From Vibrio superstes (lineage in GTDB: Bacteria > Pseudomonadota > Gammaproteobacteria > Enterobacterales > Vibrionaceae), in assembly GCF_003569005.1 (NCBI RefSeq), contig NZ_BCUR01000001.1:496001-560000 (forward strand): a stretch of 64,000 nt of DNA, read 5' to 3'. Shown here piece after piece: positions 44,958-53,137 of the stretch (positions are counted from its first letter, which is position 1; every line of letters begins with the position of its first letter). The notes under the pieces are model-generated. The model was not told the DNA's origin. It did not search any database and saw only the letters and a list, made by a program, of their open reading frames with translations. The translations under genes were made by a program, and so were the position numbers.

Positions 44958-45776
44958 CTATTCAAGTTCATCGAGTTGCGAATAATGAGTGGTAATTTTT
45001 CCGCTTACCTTCACCGCTTCTGAGCCTAGGTAGCGATAGGCCTTGTTCACCAGATAGGAGATCAGACTCATGGGCGCGGCATAGCTATCTAACGGGTTTT
45101 GATTGTTCATATGGCAGATCAAGTAGTGCGACACACAGGGAATGTATTTTTGCCCCGATTGGTCAGTGATGAGCAACGTCTCAACACCATTTAACTGCTC
45201 GAGGATTTGAGCAAAATGATTCACCCTTCTGCGGATGCCAATCACAATCACAAAGTCTTCTTCGTTGATAGAAGCAATGTCCTCACCTATGGTCTGCCCT
45301 GGAACCGGTAATAACTCAACATTGCCTCTGGCCTGCATAAGTTGTTGTCTGAAATGCAGCGCTAGGGGGTAGCTGTTTCGATAACCAATGATCTTGATGC
45401 GCTTAGCTGTAGACAGTTTTTGTATGATCTCAGAGAGGTCCATTTCTCCAAGCTGTGCCCAGAGTTGCTCTAATGAACGTAACTCCTGCTGCAGCTCCCT
45501 ATCTTCCATCGGTGCCGTGATAACCGGTGTGCCCTTGTCTCGTTCATCAAGGAGTTCATTGCGCAAAGCCGTGTGATCCTCATAACCCAATTTGCGAATG
45601 AATCGACTCACGCTTGCCTTGGATACCTCGCACGCCTCTGCAATCTCATTCGTCGACAGCATCAATACCTTTTCAGGATTAAGCTGAAGGTAATCGGCTA
45701 ACCTGCGATTACTCTTGGTCAACTCAGAGTAATGTCGAGTGATTCTCTCGCTCAATGGGTTGCTAATTGGGCTCAT
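44958..45776 (-). CDS. RpiR/MurR-family regulator
   Basis: A 272-residue regulator. It has an N-terminal HTH_6 domain (VLMLSTNEIAEACEVSKASVSRFIRKLGYEDHTALRNEL) and a C-terminal SIS domain (KRIKIIGYRNSYPLALHFRQQLMQARGNVELLP, DFVIVIGIRRRVNHFAQIL). SIS domains usually bind phosphosugars, but members in nitrogen operons are known. It is embedded between the ABC transporter and the SBF/amidase genes in the same direction, so it is probably the local regulator. Confidence 0.87.
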   Translation of the reverse strand: MSPISNPLSERITRHYSELTKSNRRLADYLQLNPEKVLMLSTNEIAEACEVSKASVSRFIRKLGYEDHTALRNELLDERDKGTPVITAPMEDRELQQELRSLEQLWAQLGEMDLSEIIQKLSTAKRIKIIGYRNSYPLALHFRQQLMQARGNVELLPVPGQTIGEDIASINEEDFVIVIGIRRRVNHFAQILEQLNGVETLLITDQSGQKYIPCVSHYLICHMNNQNPLDSYAAPMSLISYLVNKAYRYLGSEAVKVSGKITTHYSQLDELE

Positions 45777-45803
45777 AGCAGACTCCTAACAATTGAAACA
45801 ATA

Positions 45804-46532
45804 TTATCGAACGGCTGATAAGAAGTTTTGCAACTCAGGCGTTTGAGGATTAGCGAACACCTGCGTGCTTTCGCCCGACTCCCAAACCTTGCCTTCATTC
45901 ATGAACACGACTTTGTCCCCAACATCACGAGCAAAATTCATCTCATGGGTCACTAGGATTAGTGTCATTCCTTCCGCTTTCAGTTGCTCTAGAACCTTGA
46001 GTACCTCGCCAACCAACTCAGGATCCAGTGCCGATGTGATCTCATCACACAGCAATACCTTGGGTGACATCGCTAATGAGCGAGCAATGGCAACACGTTG
46101 CTGCTGTCCGCCCGATAGGTTACTTGGATAAGCATCAAATTTATCCGCCAGTCCCACCTTATCCAAAAGCTCTTTCGCTATTTCTTTGCACTCCTCTGGG
46201 GTCTTTTTTAAGACCAACTTAGGAGCAAGCATGACATTCTCGCCCACCGTTTTGTGAGGAAACAGGTTGAAGCTTTGAAACACCATGCCCACGCTACGGC
46301 TCAGTAGCCTTAGCTTATAGTCATCATCCTCAACAGCTTGGCTATCAACGATGATCACGCCATCTTCATAAGTCTCTAGACCGTTCATACAGCGCAATAG
46401 CGTACTTTTACCAGAACCACTGCGGCCAATAATAGAGATCACCTCACCGGCTTTGATCTTAAGGTCAACACCCTTTAAAACATGGTTTTCGCCATAGTAT
46501 TTATGGACTTTTTCTACACTAACGAGTGACAT
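45804..46532 (-). CDS. Polar amino-acid-type ABC transporter ATP-binding protein
   Basis: A 242-residue ATPase of the PAAT (GlnQ/ArtP/HisP) type. Walker A is GRSGSGKST, the Q-loop is MVFQSFNLFPHKTV, the signature is LSGGQQQR, Walker B is VLLCDEITSALD, and the switch is VTHEMNF. It overlaps the upstream permease gene by 14 bp. With the two permeases and binding protein it forms a four-gene importer at the head of the hpx-like operon. The substrate could be an amino-acid-like ureide or amide. Confidence 0.92.
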   Translation of the reverse strand: MSLVSVEKVHKYYGENHVLKGVDLKIKAGEVISIIGRSGSGKSTLLRCMNGLETYEDGVIIVDSQAVEDDDYKLRLLSRSVGMVFQSFNLFPHKTVGENVMLAPKLVLKKTPEECKEIAKELLDKVGLADKFDAYPSNLSGGQQQRVAIARSLAMSPKVLLCDEITSALDPELVGEVLKVLEQLKAEGMTLILVTHEMNFARDVGDKVVFMNEGKVWESGESTQVFANPQTPELQNFLSAVR

Positions 46533-47169
46533 GATTTTTGTTCTCCAGGTGACGTGCTAATAAAGATAATGGGAAGCAGATAACGAAGTAGAGCAATGCG
46601 ACAAAGGCAAATACCTTGAAGGGTTGGAAGGTGGCATTGTTCAGCATGGTTCCAGCCTTGGTCAGTTCGACAAAACCGATAATCGAAGCCAGGGCCGTAC
46701 CCTTAACAATCTGCACAGAGAACCCAACCGTAGGTGCAATGGCCATACGCATTGCTTGTGGCGCAATAATGTGGCGCATGCTTTGCAGATAAGTAAGACC
46801 AAGCGTACGACACGCCTCCCACTGCCCCTTTGGCAGGGCTTCAATGCAGCCACGCCAGATATCGTGGAAAAAGGCACTACTAAAAAGAGTAAGAGACAAG
46901 ATAGCCGCAGACCAAGCACTTACCTCAACCCCTATCAGTGATAAACCGAAGAAGGTTAAAAACAACTGCATCAACAGCGGAGTACCCTGAAAGATCTCTA
47001 CATAAACTTGGATAATGCGCGTAATGACGATGTTTTTAGTGCTACGCAAAAAGGTCAGTGCCGCCCCAAGTAAGCCACCGCCAACGAAGGCAATCAAAGA
47101 CAAGAGTATGGTCCAACGGGCCGCCATCATTAGATTGCGCAAAATATCCCAATCAGAAAATTCCATCAT
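46519..47169 (-). CDS. PAAT-family ABC transporter permease 2
   Basis: A 216-residue permease with about five membrane segments (MAARWTILLSLIAFVGGGLLGAALTF, MQLFLTFFGLSLIGVEVSAWSAAILSLTLFSSAFFHDIWRGCIEALPKGQWEACRTLGLTYLQ). The last part, with EALPKGQWEACRTLGLT, is the ATPase-contacting loop of amino-acid permeases. It is a paralogue of the next gene upstream, and the pair forms a heterodimeric channel. Confidence 0.9.
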   Translation of the reverse strand: MMEFSDWDILRNLMMAARWTILLSLIAFVGGGLLGAALTFLRSTKNIVITRIIQVYVEIFQGTPLLMQLFLTFFGLSLIGVEVSAWSAAILSLTLFSSAFFHDIWRGCIEALPKGQWEACRTLGLTYLQSMRHIIAPQAMRMAIAPTVGFSVQIVKGTALASIIGFVELTKAGTMLNNATFQPFKVFAFVALLYFVICFPLSLLARHLENKNHVTR

Positions 47170-47181
47170 GTTTGGGGTCTC

Positions 47182-47850
47182 CTATAACGACGGGTTTTTA
47201 AAGCTTGCCTGCTTCACCATGGCAAACACTTGACGCATTAGCATGGATAACAGCAAATAAATCAGAGCCGTAATCAAGTACGCTTCGAAACTTAGGAAGC
47301 TCCTTGATTGGGCAAAGTTGGCAGCAAAGGTCAGCTCTTCAACCGAAATCTGCGAGACGACCGCCGAGCCCAACATCACGATGATGCATTGGCTGGTGAT
47401 GGCAGGATAAACACGCTGATAGGCCGGTGGAAGAATGATATGCATAAAGGTTTGGCGGTTGGTTAAACCTAAGACTCGACCCGCTTCCCATTGCCCCTTT
47501 GGAGCGGCTTCAATACCTGAACGGATAATCTCTGCACTGTATGCGCCTAAATTAACGACCATAGCAATGGAACCAGCTTGCCAAGCGGTGAGCTTTAAGC
47601 CAATCGCTGGCAAACCAAAGAAGATAAAAAACAGTTGCACGATAAAGGGGGTGTTACGAATCAGCTCTACATAACTGGCACACAACCAACGCATTGAACG
47701 GTATTTATTGATGCGTCCCGCAGCGCAAAGTGTCCCCAACAGCAAACCACCAATCGTAGAGATGATCGTAAGCTGAATGGTTGCCCAAGCCCCTGATAGG
47801 AGCTGGGGAACATAAGGAGTGAGGCCTGCTATATCTAGTTGATAGCTCAT
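47182..47850 (-). CDS. PAAT-family ABC transporter permease 1
   Basis: A 222-residue permease of the His/Glu/Gln/Arg/opine type. It has AWATIQLTIISTIGGLLLGTLCAAGRI, then YVELIRNTPFIVQLFFIFFGLPAIG (a PAAT hallmark), and the coupling loop EAAPKGQWEAGRVLGLTNRQTFMHIILPPAYQRV. It lies 13 bp after the binding-protein gene. Confidence 0.9.
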   Translation of the reverse strand: MSYQLDIAGLTPYVPQLLSGAWATIQLTIISTIGGLLLGTLCAAGRINKYRSMRWLCASYVELIRNTPFIVQLFFIFFGLPAIGLKLTAWQAGSIAMVVNLGAYSAEIIRSGIEAAPKGQWEAGRVLGLTNRQTFMHIILPPAYQRVYPAITSQCIIVMLGSAVVSQISVEELTFAANFAQSRSFLSFEAYLITALIYLLLSMLMRQVFAMVKQASFKNPSL

Positions 47851-47863
47851 AGTGACTTCCTAG

Positions 47864-48667
47864 TTAAGCGCCAAGAGATGCAGGGAATGGTGCTTTTAGC
47901 CACTTCTGAGAGATGTCTTCTAATGCACCCTCTGATTTTGCTTGCTTGATCAGTGTATTGATCTCATCAAGTAGCTCAGTGTCACCCTTCTTAATACCGA
48001 TGAAACAAGGTGAGTCTTTCAGCATGAACTTAACTTGAGGTGCCTTGCTAGGATTACGGTTAGCAATCTCAGTGACCACCAAGTTACCCGTTGCGATCAA
48101 GCTAACCTGACCTGAAAGGTAAGCTGATAGCGTTGCATTGTTGTCTTCGTAACGCTTCAACGTCGTGTTCTTTGGCACTATCTTGCTCAGTTCGATATCT
48201 TCAACAGAACCGCGTGTCACACCAACGGTTTTGCCCGCTAGCTCCTCTGGCGAAGAGGCAGTTTCTGCATCACTACCGAACACACCAAGGAAGAAAGGTG
48301 CGTAGGCATCAGTAAAATCAATTGCACGTTCGCGCTCTGGGTTTTTACCTAAGCTAGAAATCACCAAATCAACCTTACGGGTTTGCAGGTAAGGGATGCG
48401 GTTTGCGCTAGTCACTGGTACCAACTCAAGCTTCACCTTCATCTGCTCTGCAAGATACTGAGCCATGTCGATATCGTAACCCTGAGGCTGGAGGTTAATG
48501 TTTACCGAACCAAATGGAGGAAAGTCTTGTGGTACTGCCACCTTTAACACACCACTCTCTTTAATAGCGTCTAATTGATTAGCGCTAGCCACGTGTGCAC
48601 TCAGTAACAAAGAGGCGGTTAAAACGGTTTTTAGTACAGTCTTAATTACGTTCGTAAATACGTTCAT
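47864..48667 (-). CDS. PAAT-family periplasmic solute-binding protein
   Basis: The extracytoplasmic binding protein of the importer, 267 residues from the ATG at 48667, which has an AGGGAA ribosome site. The frame is open 23 codons further upstream, but that extension would block the signal peptide. The signal peptide ends at AHVASA. The fold-II SBP_bac_3 region follows: GVLKVAVPQDFPPFGSVNINLQPQGYDIDMAQYLAEQM, VDLVISSLGKNPERERAIDFTDAYAPFFLGVFG and LAGKTVGVTRGSVEDIELSKIVP. The Arg and Asp that hold an alpha-amino acid (ER-RAIDFTDAY region) are present, so an amino-acid-like ligand is likely. It leads the operon. Confidence 0.9.
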   Translation of the reverse strand: MNVFTNVIKTVLKTVLTASLLLSAHVASANQLDAIKESGVLKVAVPQDFPPFGSVNINLQPQGYDIDMAQYLAEQMKVKLELVPVTSANRIPYLQTRKVDLVISSLGKNPERERAIDFTDAYAPFFLGVFGSDAETASSPEELAGKTVGVTRGSVEDIELSKIVPKNTTLKRYEDNNATLSAYLSGQVSLIATGNLVVTEIANRNPSKAPQVKFMLKDSPCFIGIKKGDTELLDEINTLIKQAKSEGALEDISQKWLKAPFPASLGA

Positions 48668-48879
48668 ATAGTATTTCCCTATAAAGAAATGAAACAATTG
48701 GAACAACTGATAATTCTTTTGCAACGAACGTGCCAAAAATGAAAAATACCTATTGAGGCTAGGTAATCCAAGCCTTGAGAGTATTTTTAGGTAAAGGTAG
48801 GTTTATAGATATGAAACCGAAAATGCTTTATTTGGTGCAATGCTTGCGCCATAACGACGCAACGGAGGGGTTGCCACTA

Positions 48880-48919
48880 AGTGTCGGTTAGCACACAGGC
48901 AAATAAACAACACTGTCAT
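48880..48919. repeat. Left half of the REP-like repeat interrupted by the IS
   Basis: The segment ending GCACACAGGCAAATAAACAA and then CACTGTCAT matches the region ending at GTCAT near 50517 with only a few differences. It is the left flank of one repeat copy whose right half resumes at 50311. Confidence 0.8.
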
Positions 48920-48921
48920 AT

Positions 48922-48933
48922 ATGGACCCACCC
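48922..48933. repeat. Subterminal inverted repeat of the IS, transposase-distal end
   Basis: ATGGACCCACCC, exact reverse complement of 50293-50304. Confidence 0.9.
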
Positions 48934-49204
48934 AGTTTGCAAGTCATTTTACATTCTTGGTTATTGAGTCATTGTCGTTCATATATTCGGCCTGTTTACT
49001 GAGCTCTATCGTGCTCATGGCCTTGATGTAATCTGCACCCAATGCTCTTTATCATTCCCACGGCTTCTGATGAGCCAATGACGGTGTCAGAGTTTCACTG
49101 GGGCGGGATGACCGCTAACCATCGATGTAAAATGTATCGCAACTGACGATGAGTGTTGTTTAACTGGTTAATTCCCTACTGTTTAGAGCGTTAGCATTAT
49201 CAAG
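48934..49204 (-). ncRNA. Candidate bridge/seek RNA region of the IS1111-type element
   Basis: This is the ~270-nt non-coding end downstream of the transposase, where IS1111-group elements encode their guide RNA. Read in the transposase direction it contains GTCATCCCGC (complement of 49103-49112) and then GGGAATGA (complement of 49052-49059), about 50 nt apart. The insertion site is GTCATTCCCGC, with complement GCGGGAATGAC. So two short guides match the two strands of the target, as the paired target-guide arrangement requires. Exact RNA ends and structure are not known. Confidence 0.55.
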
Positions 49205-50224
49205 TTATGCTTCTTTAAGTTGGTACGGTTTGTTGTGTGTAATCACAGCCCAGACAATGCGTGCCAACTTATTCGCTAACGCTACACAGGCTTTGTTAAA
49301 GCTTTTCTCATGCTTCAGCTTAGTTGCCCAGACGCTCACCTTGTCTTCTTTCCTATCTGCATATTGGAGTACACTCCTCGCTCCGTGTATCAGAAGCGCT
49401 CTGAGTACGACGTTACCTTTCTTGGTGATGCCATACAGTTGAGATTTCCCTCCAGTTGAGAACTGTCTCGGAACCAGACCACACCAAGCAGAGAAGTGTC
49501 GACCACTCTTAAACTGTGTCCCTTTCCCAATGGCTGCATACAACGCTAGCGCGGTGATAGGTCCGATACCCACGACACTTTGCGCTATCTGACAGACATA
49601 ATTTTCTTTAGCAAAAGCCTTTAGCTTGCTCTCGACCTGTTCAATACGGTCGTTTAAGGACAAGAACTCCTGGTACAGTTCATTGAACAAATCTCTAGCG
49701 ACCCAGGTCAGTTCGTTACCTGGGTCTTCTAAGAACTCTGGAACGGACCTACGCAAGGCTGAGATACCTCGATTCATACAGAGCCCATACTCAAGCAGTA
49801 ATCCTCGTATCTGGTTCATTAGTTGAGTGCGTTGCTTAATCAAGCGTTGCCTAATACGCAGGTACATTTGAGCGTCTTGTTGGTCAATGGTTTTTATCGG
49901 TACAAACGTCATATTGTCACGTTGTGCGGCTTCCGCTATCGCTTCTGCGTCGTTGTAGTCATTCTTATTTTTACGACGATATGAAGTGACATGTTGCGGA
50001 GGGACGAGTTTAACCTCATGCCCAAGCTTGATGAGCTCCCGAGCCAAGTGATTAGAGGCACCACAGGCTTCAATGGCAATTGTTTGAGGAGCTAACTTAG
50101 CAAAGTATGAGAGTGTAGCCGCGCGCTTAAGCTGCTTCTTATATGTGATTTTTCCGCGTGATGTGACGAACACTGCATGAAAAACATTCTTGGCAATATC
50201 TAATCCGACCGTTACATTTGTCAT
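49205..50224 (-). CDS. IS110-family (IS1111-group) DEDD transposase/recombinase
   Basis: A 339-residue recombinase. The N-terminal RuvC-like DEDD domain has VGLDIAKN (D), TIAIEACGASNHLA (E) and KNDYNDAEAIAEAAQ (D, D). A coiled-coil middle (~120-215) follows, then the C-terminal Tnp_20 domain with VGIGPITALALYAAIGKGTQFKSGRHFSAWCGLVPRQFSTGGKS and ITKKGNVVLRALLIHGARS. The frame is intact, so the element may be active. Such enzymes use an element-encoded guide RNA to choose target and donor sites. It has 80 nt of its own leader inside the element. Confidence 0.93.
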   Translation of the reverse strand: MTNVTVGLDIAKNVFHAVFVTSRGKITYKKQLKRAATLSYFAKLAPQTIAIEACGASNHLARELIKLGHEVKLVPPQHVTSYRRKNKNDYNDAEAIAEAAQRDNMTFVPIKTIDQQDAQMYLRIRQRLIKQRTQLMNQIRGLLLEYGLCMNRGISALRRSVPEFLEDPGNELTWVARDLFNELYQEFLSLNDRIEQVESKLKAFAKENYVCQIAQSVVGIGPITALALYAAIGKGTQFKSGRHFSAWCGLVPRQFSTGGKSQLYGITKKGNVVLRALLIHGARSVLQYADRKEDKVSVWATKLKHEKSFNKACVALANKLARIVWAVITHNKPYQLKEA

Positions 50225-50292
50225 GTGGACCTACCCTTATTTAGATGCTTGTTTGTTCAACTTCATCTTGGCGCATTGTGACGCCGTGTAAA

Positions 50293-50304
50293 GGGTGGGT
50301 CCAT
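50293..50304. repeat. Subterminal inverted repeat of the IS, transposase-proximal end
   Basis: GGGTGGGTCCAT, exact reverse complement of 48922-48933. Confidence 0.9.
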
Positions 50305-50310
50305 TTCATT

Positions 50311-50590
50311 ATTCCCGCAGGTTTTTAGCGGGAATCTACGGCAATTCAGATGCCCGATAAGAGCACTCGGGCATGACGTATTTGTGTTCTGGCATGAGGC
50401 ACTTAGGTTCGGGTAAGAGTTGCTTGTATGAGGCATGAGGCAGTTGTGTTCAGTATGAGGTGCAAGTACTCAAGAATGACGTATGTTGGCGCACAGGCGA
50501 ATACACAACACAGTCATTCCCGCAGTTGTTAGCGGGAATCTTAGGGTAATTCAGATGCCCGATAGAAGCACACGGGCATGACACATTTAT
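50311..50590. repeat. REP-like palindromic repeats, one interrupted and one intact copy
   Basis: From 50311, ATTCCCGCAGG...AGCGGGAAT and GATGCCCGATAAGAGCACTCGGGCATGACG-like hairpins form the right half of the interrupted copy (to about 50374). An intact copy runs from about 50484 (GGCGCACAGGCGAATACACA) through GTCATTCCCGC to GGGCATGACA near 50583. Between them are degenerate GGCATGAGGCA direct repeats. No gene is seen from 50313 to 50615. Confidence 0.85.
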
Positions 50591-50615
50591 AGATTGGGCT
50601 CCACTTAAAACACCA

Positions 50616-51128
50616 TTAAGCCAAATGAGCTCTTAGTGCTGACACAGCCTGCTTGGTCGACTCAAACGCAAACCCATTTAAGTCTATGTCGGTTAAAGGC
50701 ATCCAACTCAGGCTTTCAACATCATCATCAGCCACAATTTGAGCCTCATCATCAAGGGTCACGATGAACACCATATCGCAGGTTGTATAGACGACCTCTT
50801 TATAAGGGTAAACATTCGGAAAGGAAGTAAGGTATTCAAATGATTTGGGTTCTACGCCAATCTCTTCTTTCAACTCACGATTTAACGCCGTTTCTGCACT
50901 TTCGTGAGGATCCACATATCCACCCGGCAAGTCACATTGCCCTTTACCCGGTTCACGTGAACGAGTAGCGACTAGCAACATGGTTTCTGATTGAGCGTTT
51001 TGTTTGATAACCGCAGCCATCACAGCAGCCGCCATATTTTGAAAGAAGGTAAAGTCGCACTCACTGCAGTTAAACTGATTTTTAATCGTGGCTAAGCTCT
51101 TAACTCCGCACTTAGGGCAATAAAGCAT
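50616..51128 (-). CDS. Nudix hydrolase with N-terminal zinc ribbon
   Basis: A 170-residue protein. The first ~25 residues have a four-Cys zinc ribbon (YCPKCGVKSLATIKNQFNCSEC), and the Nudix box follows as GGYVDPHESAETALNRELKEEIGVE. The zinc-ribbon Nudix layout recalls the NADH pyrophosphatase/ADP-ribose type, but no NudC SQPWPFPxS motif is seen, so the nucleotide substrate is uncertain. It is a soluble housecleaning hydrolase, monocistronic. Confidence 0.88.
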   Translation of the reverse strand: MLYCPKCGVKSLATIKNQFNCSECDFTFFQNMAAAVMAAVIKQNAQSETMLLVATRSREPGKGQCDLPGGYVDPHESAETALNRELKEEIGVEPKSFEYLTSFPNVYPYKEVVYTTCDMVFIVTLDDEAQIVADDDVESLSWMPLTDIDLNGFAFESTKQAVSALRAHLA

Positions 51129-51656
51129 GATAATGAATCTTTAATATGATGAGGATTGTCATCACTTTATCATCGATGAATGACAGAAAGAATGCTCATC
51201 TCCTGCCAATACCGCAAGCAGATACAGTAGAGTTTTCGACCTAACCTTGCTCCATCAAAACTTATTATCAAAATGTGACGAGAAAGATAAGTACCTTCGC
51301 TGTGTTTAGTGTAATCTTGCCCGCATTAACAGTCGCAACCATGAAACTATCGCCATCGACATTGGGTGGCATACTGTCCATGGCGCAGGCATTAAACAAG
51401 GCCAACGAGAAGAACAGCGCTATTGGCAGTATACTTAGGGTAATTACTGTCTTTATCTCATCGTTCGTTTGAACCTTGTTTACAGCACTTCGAGACCGCT
51501 GAAACTTTGATGGCAGGTAAGCACATCAATGATGTTGGGGCATGATGCCCCTTCGCAAAAGGACTTCACCAGACAGCAAGCGCACTTGATTAGAGTAACC
51601 AGTGCTTTGTTATTCCAAATAGGCTTTAAGCCGTATTGTCGTTATAGGTAAAGAAT
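51129..51656. other. Intergenic region upstream of sdaA
   Basis: No well-supported gene. A 65-codon frame with a GTG start at 51275-51472 encodes a hydrophobic-start peptide (KISTFAVFSVILPALTVATM), but it lacks a ribosome site and matches nothing recognised; it may be chance or a remnant. The last ~100 bp should hold the sdaA promoter; AGGTAAAG precedes the sdaA ATG. Confidence 0.35.
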
Positions 51657-53027
51657 ATGTATTCAATTTTTGATATCTACAAAATAGGTGTCGGTCCTTC
51701 TAGCTCTCATACCAACGGTCCTATGCTTGCTGGGTATCACTTTACTCAACTTATTCAGCAAGATGTCGCTAAGGTGACGCGCATTCAGGTGGATTTGTAT
51801 GGCTCATTATCTTTAACAGGTAAAGGTCACCACACGGATCGTGCTTCTATTCTAGGCCTGCTTGGTAATCGTCCGGATACCATCAAAATCTCTAGCGCAA
51901 ATGCAGAGATGCGCGCTGCAATCAATGACGGAAAGTTCAACATCTCAGGCGATCACTTGATCGACTTTGATTACGACAAAGATATCCTGTTTCACACCAG
52001 CAACCTACCACTGCATGAAAATGGAATGACCGTTTCAGCCTTTGATGCAAATGGTGAACGAATTGGTTTTGAAACCTATTACTCCATTGGTGGCGGGTTC
52101 ATTGCCACTGAAGATGAGCTTCAACACGGCAAGAAAACCTCAAACGTATCGGTTGAGTTCCCATTTGGCAGTGCTGATGAGATGCTGGCTCAAGCCGAGA
52201 AAAACGGTTTAAGCCTTGGCGGAATGGTGCTCAGAAACGAGCTTGCCTTCCAAGATATGTCCGTTATCGATGCTAAAGCAGATAAGATTTGGAAGGTAAT
52301 GCGCCTATGTATGGAACGTGGCTTTGAAACCGAAGGCATTCTCGATGGCGGCCTAAACGTAACCCGCAGAGCCCCCAACCTACTTAAAAAACTAGAAGCC
52401 AATGCCTTGGTTGAGAACGACCCAATGGAGATCTTGGATTGGATTAACCTGTTTGCGTTTGCTGTAAGTGAAGAGAACGCGGCTGGTGGTCAGGTCGTTA
52501 CCTCGCCAACCAATGGCGCGGCTGGTGTTATCCCTGCAGTGCTCATGTACTACAACCGCTTTATCAAAGAACTAGATACCAAGCAGCTTAAAGACTTTAT
52601 GGCGGTGTCTGGTGCTATCGGCATTTTGTACAAGACTAATGCGTCTATCTCAGGTGCTGAAGTAGGCTGTCAGGGTGAGGTTGGTGTTTCGTCCTCTATG
52701 GCTGCAGCAGGCTTAACAGCGCTACGTGGCGGTAGTAACGAACAGATCTGTATTGCCGCTGAAATTGCTATGGAGCATTCACTTGGCATGACCTGTGACC
52801 CAATCGGCGGACTGGTTCAGGTACCTTGTATCGAACGCAACGCTATGGGCGCAATGAAGGCGATCAATGCCTCTCGCATGGCTCTTAAACGTTCTAGTAA
52901 GTGTCTGATTTCTTTGGATGATGTTATCGATACCATGTATCAGACAGGTAAAGATATGAACAAGAAGTATCGAGAAACCTCTCTTGGTGGTTTGGCGATG
53001 ATTCACTTGGCGCCACCATGTGAATAA
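51657..53027 (+). CDS. sdaA: L-serine ammonia-lyase (serine dehydratase), iron-sulfur type
   Basis: A 456-residue single-chain enzyme that converts L-serine to pyruvate and ammonia using a [4Fe-4S] cluster. The beta-like N-terminal domain (FDIYKIGVGPSSSHTNGPMLAGYHF) and the alpha-like C-terminal domain (SEENAAGGQVVTSPTNGAAGVIPAVLMYY, SISGAEVGCQGEVGVSSSMAAAGL, TCDPIGGLVQVPCIERNAMGAMKAINASRMAL) are fused, as in E. coli SdaA. Cluster-binding cysteines are those in GCQGEVG, MTCDPIGG and QVPCIERN. It is monocistronic with its own terminator. Confidence 0.96.
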   Translation: MYSIFDIYKIGVGPSSSHTNGPMLAGYHFTQLIQQDVAKVTRIQVDLYGSLSLTGKGHHTDRASILGLLGNRPDTIKISSANAEMRAAINDGKFNISGDHLIDFDYDKDILFHTSNLPLHENGMTVSAFDANGERIGFETYYSIGGGFIATEDELQHGKKTSNVSVEFPFGSADEMLAQAEKNGLSLGGMVLRNELAFQDMSVIDAKADKIWKVMRLCMERGFETEGILDGGLNVTRRAPNLLKKLEANALVENDPMEILDWINLFAFAVSEENAAGGQVVTSPTNGAAGVIPAVLMYYNRFIKELDTKQLKDFMAVSGAIGILYKTNASISGAEVGCQGEVGVSSSMAAAGLTALRGGSNEQICIAAEIAMEHSLGMTCDPIGGLVQVPCIERNAMGAMKAINASRMALKRSSKCLISLDDVIDTMYQTGKDMNKKYRETSLGGLAMIHLAPPCE

Positions 53028-53058
53028 GCGCTACGCGATAGCATTTTGTAAGTAATGG

Positions 53059-53091
53059 AAGGCATGTTAGGTTGGCTAACATGCCTTTTTT
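53059..53091 (+). terminator. Terminator of sdaA
   Basis: A 12-bp perfect stem, AAGGCATGTTAG / CTAACATGCCTT, loop GTTGG, then a T run. Confidence 0.93.
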
Positions 53092-53137
53092 AGTGATGCA
53101 CCAAATTCGGATCCAAACCGTGTTATCACCGACCCCC

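Larger units (their letters stand above)
48920..50312 (-). mobile_element. IS110-family (IS1111-group) insertion sequence
   Basis: A complete element of about 1.39 kb with one transposase. Twelve-base inverted repeats, ATGGACCCACCC at 48922-48933 and its complement at 50293-50304, lie a few bases inside the ends. Subterminal repeats are the mark of the IS1111 group; IS110 proper lacks them. The long non-coding part (~270 nt) is downstream of the transposase, as in IS1111 elements. Flanks join into one REP-like repeat, so the ends are set at 48920 and ~50312 with an AT ambiguity. No target duplication beyond AT is seen. Confidence 0.85.

Noticed and set aside
51275..51472. 65-codon frame with hydrophobic N-terminus before sdaA
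   Set aside because: GTG start without a ribosome site and no recognisable family; kept only as a note in the intergenic entry.
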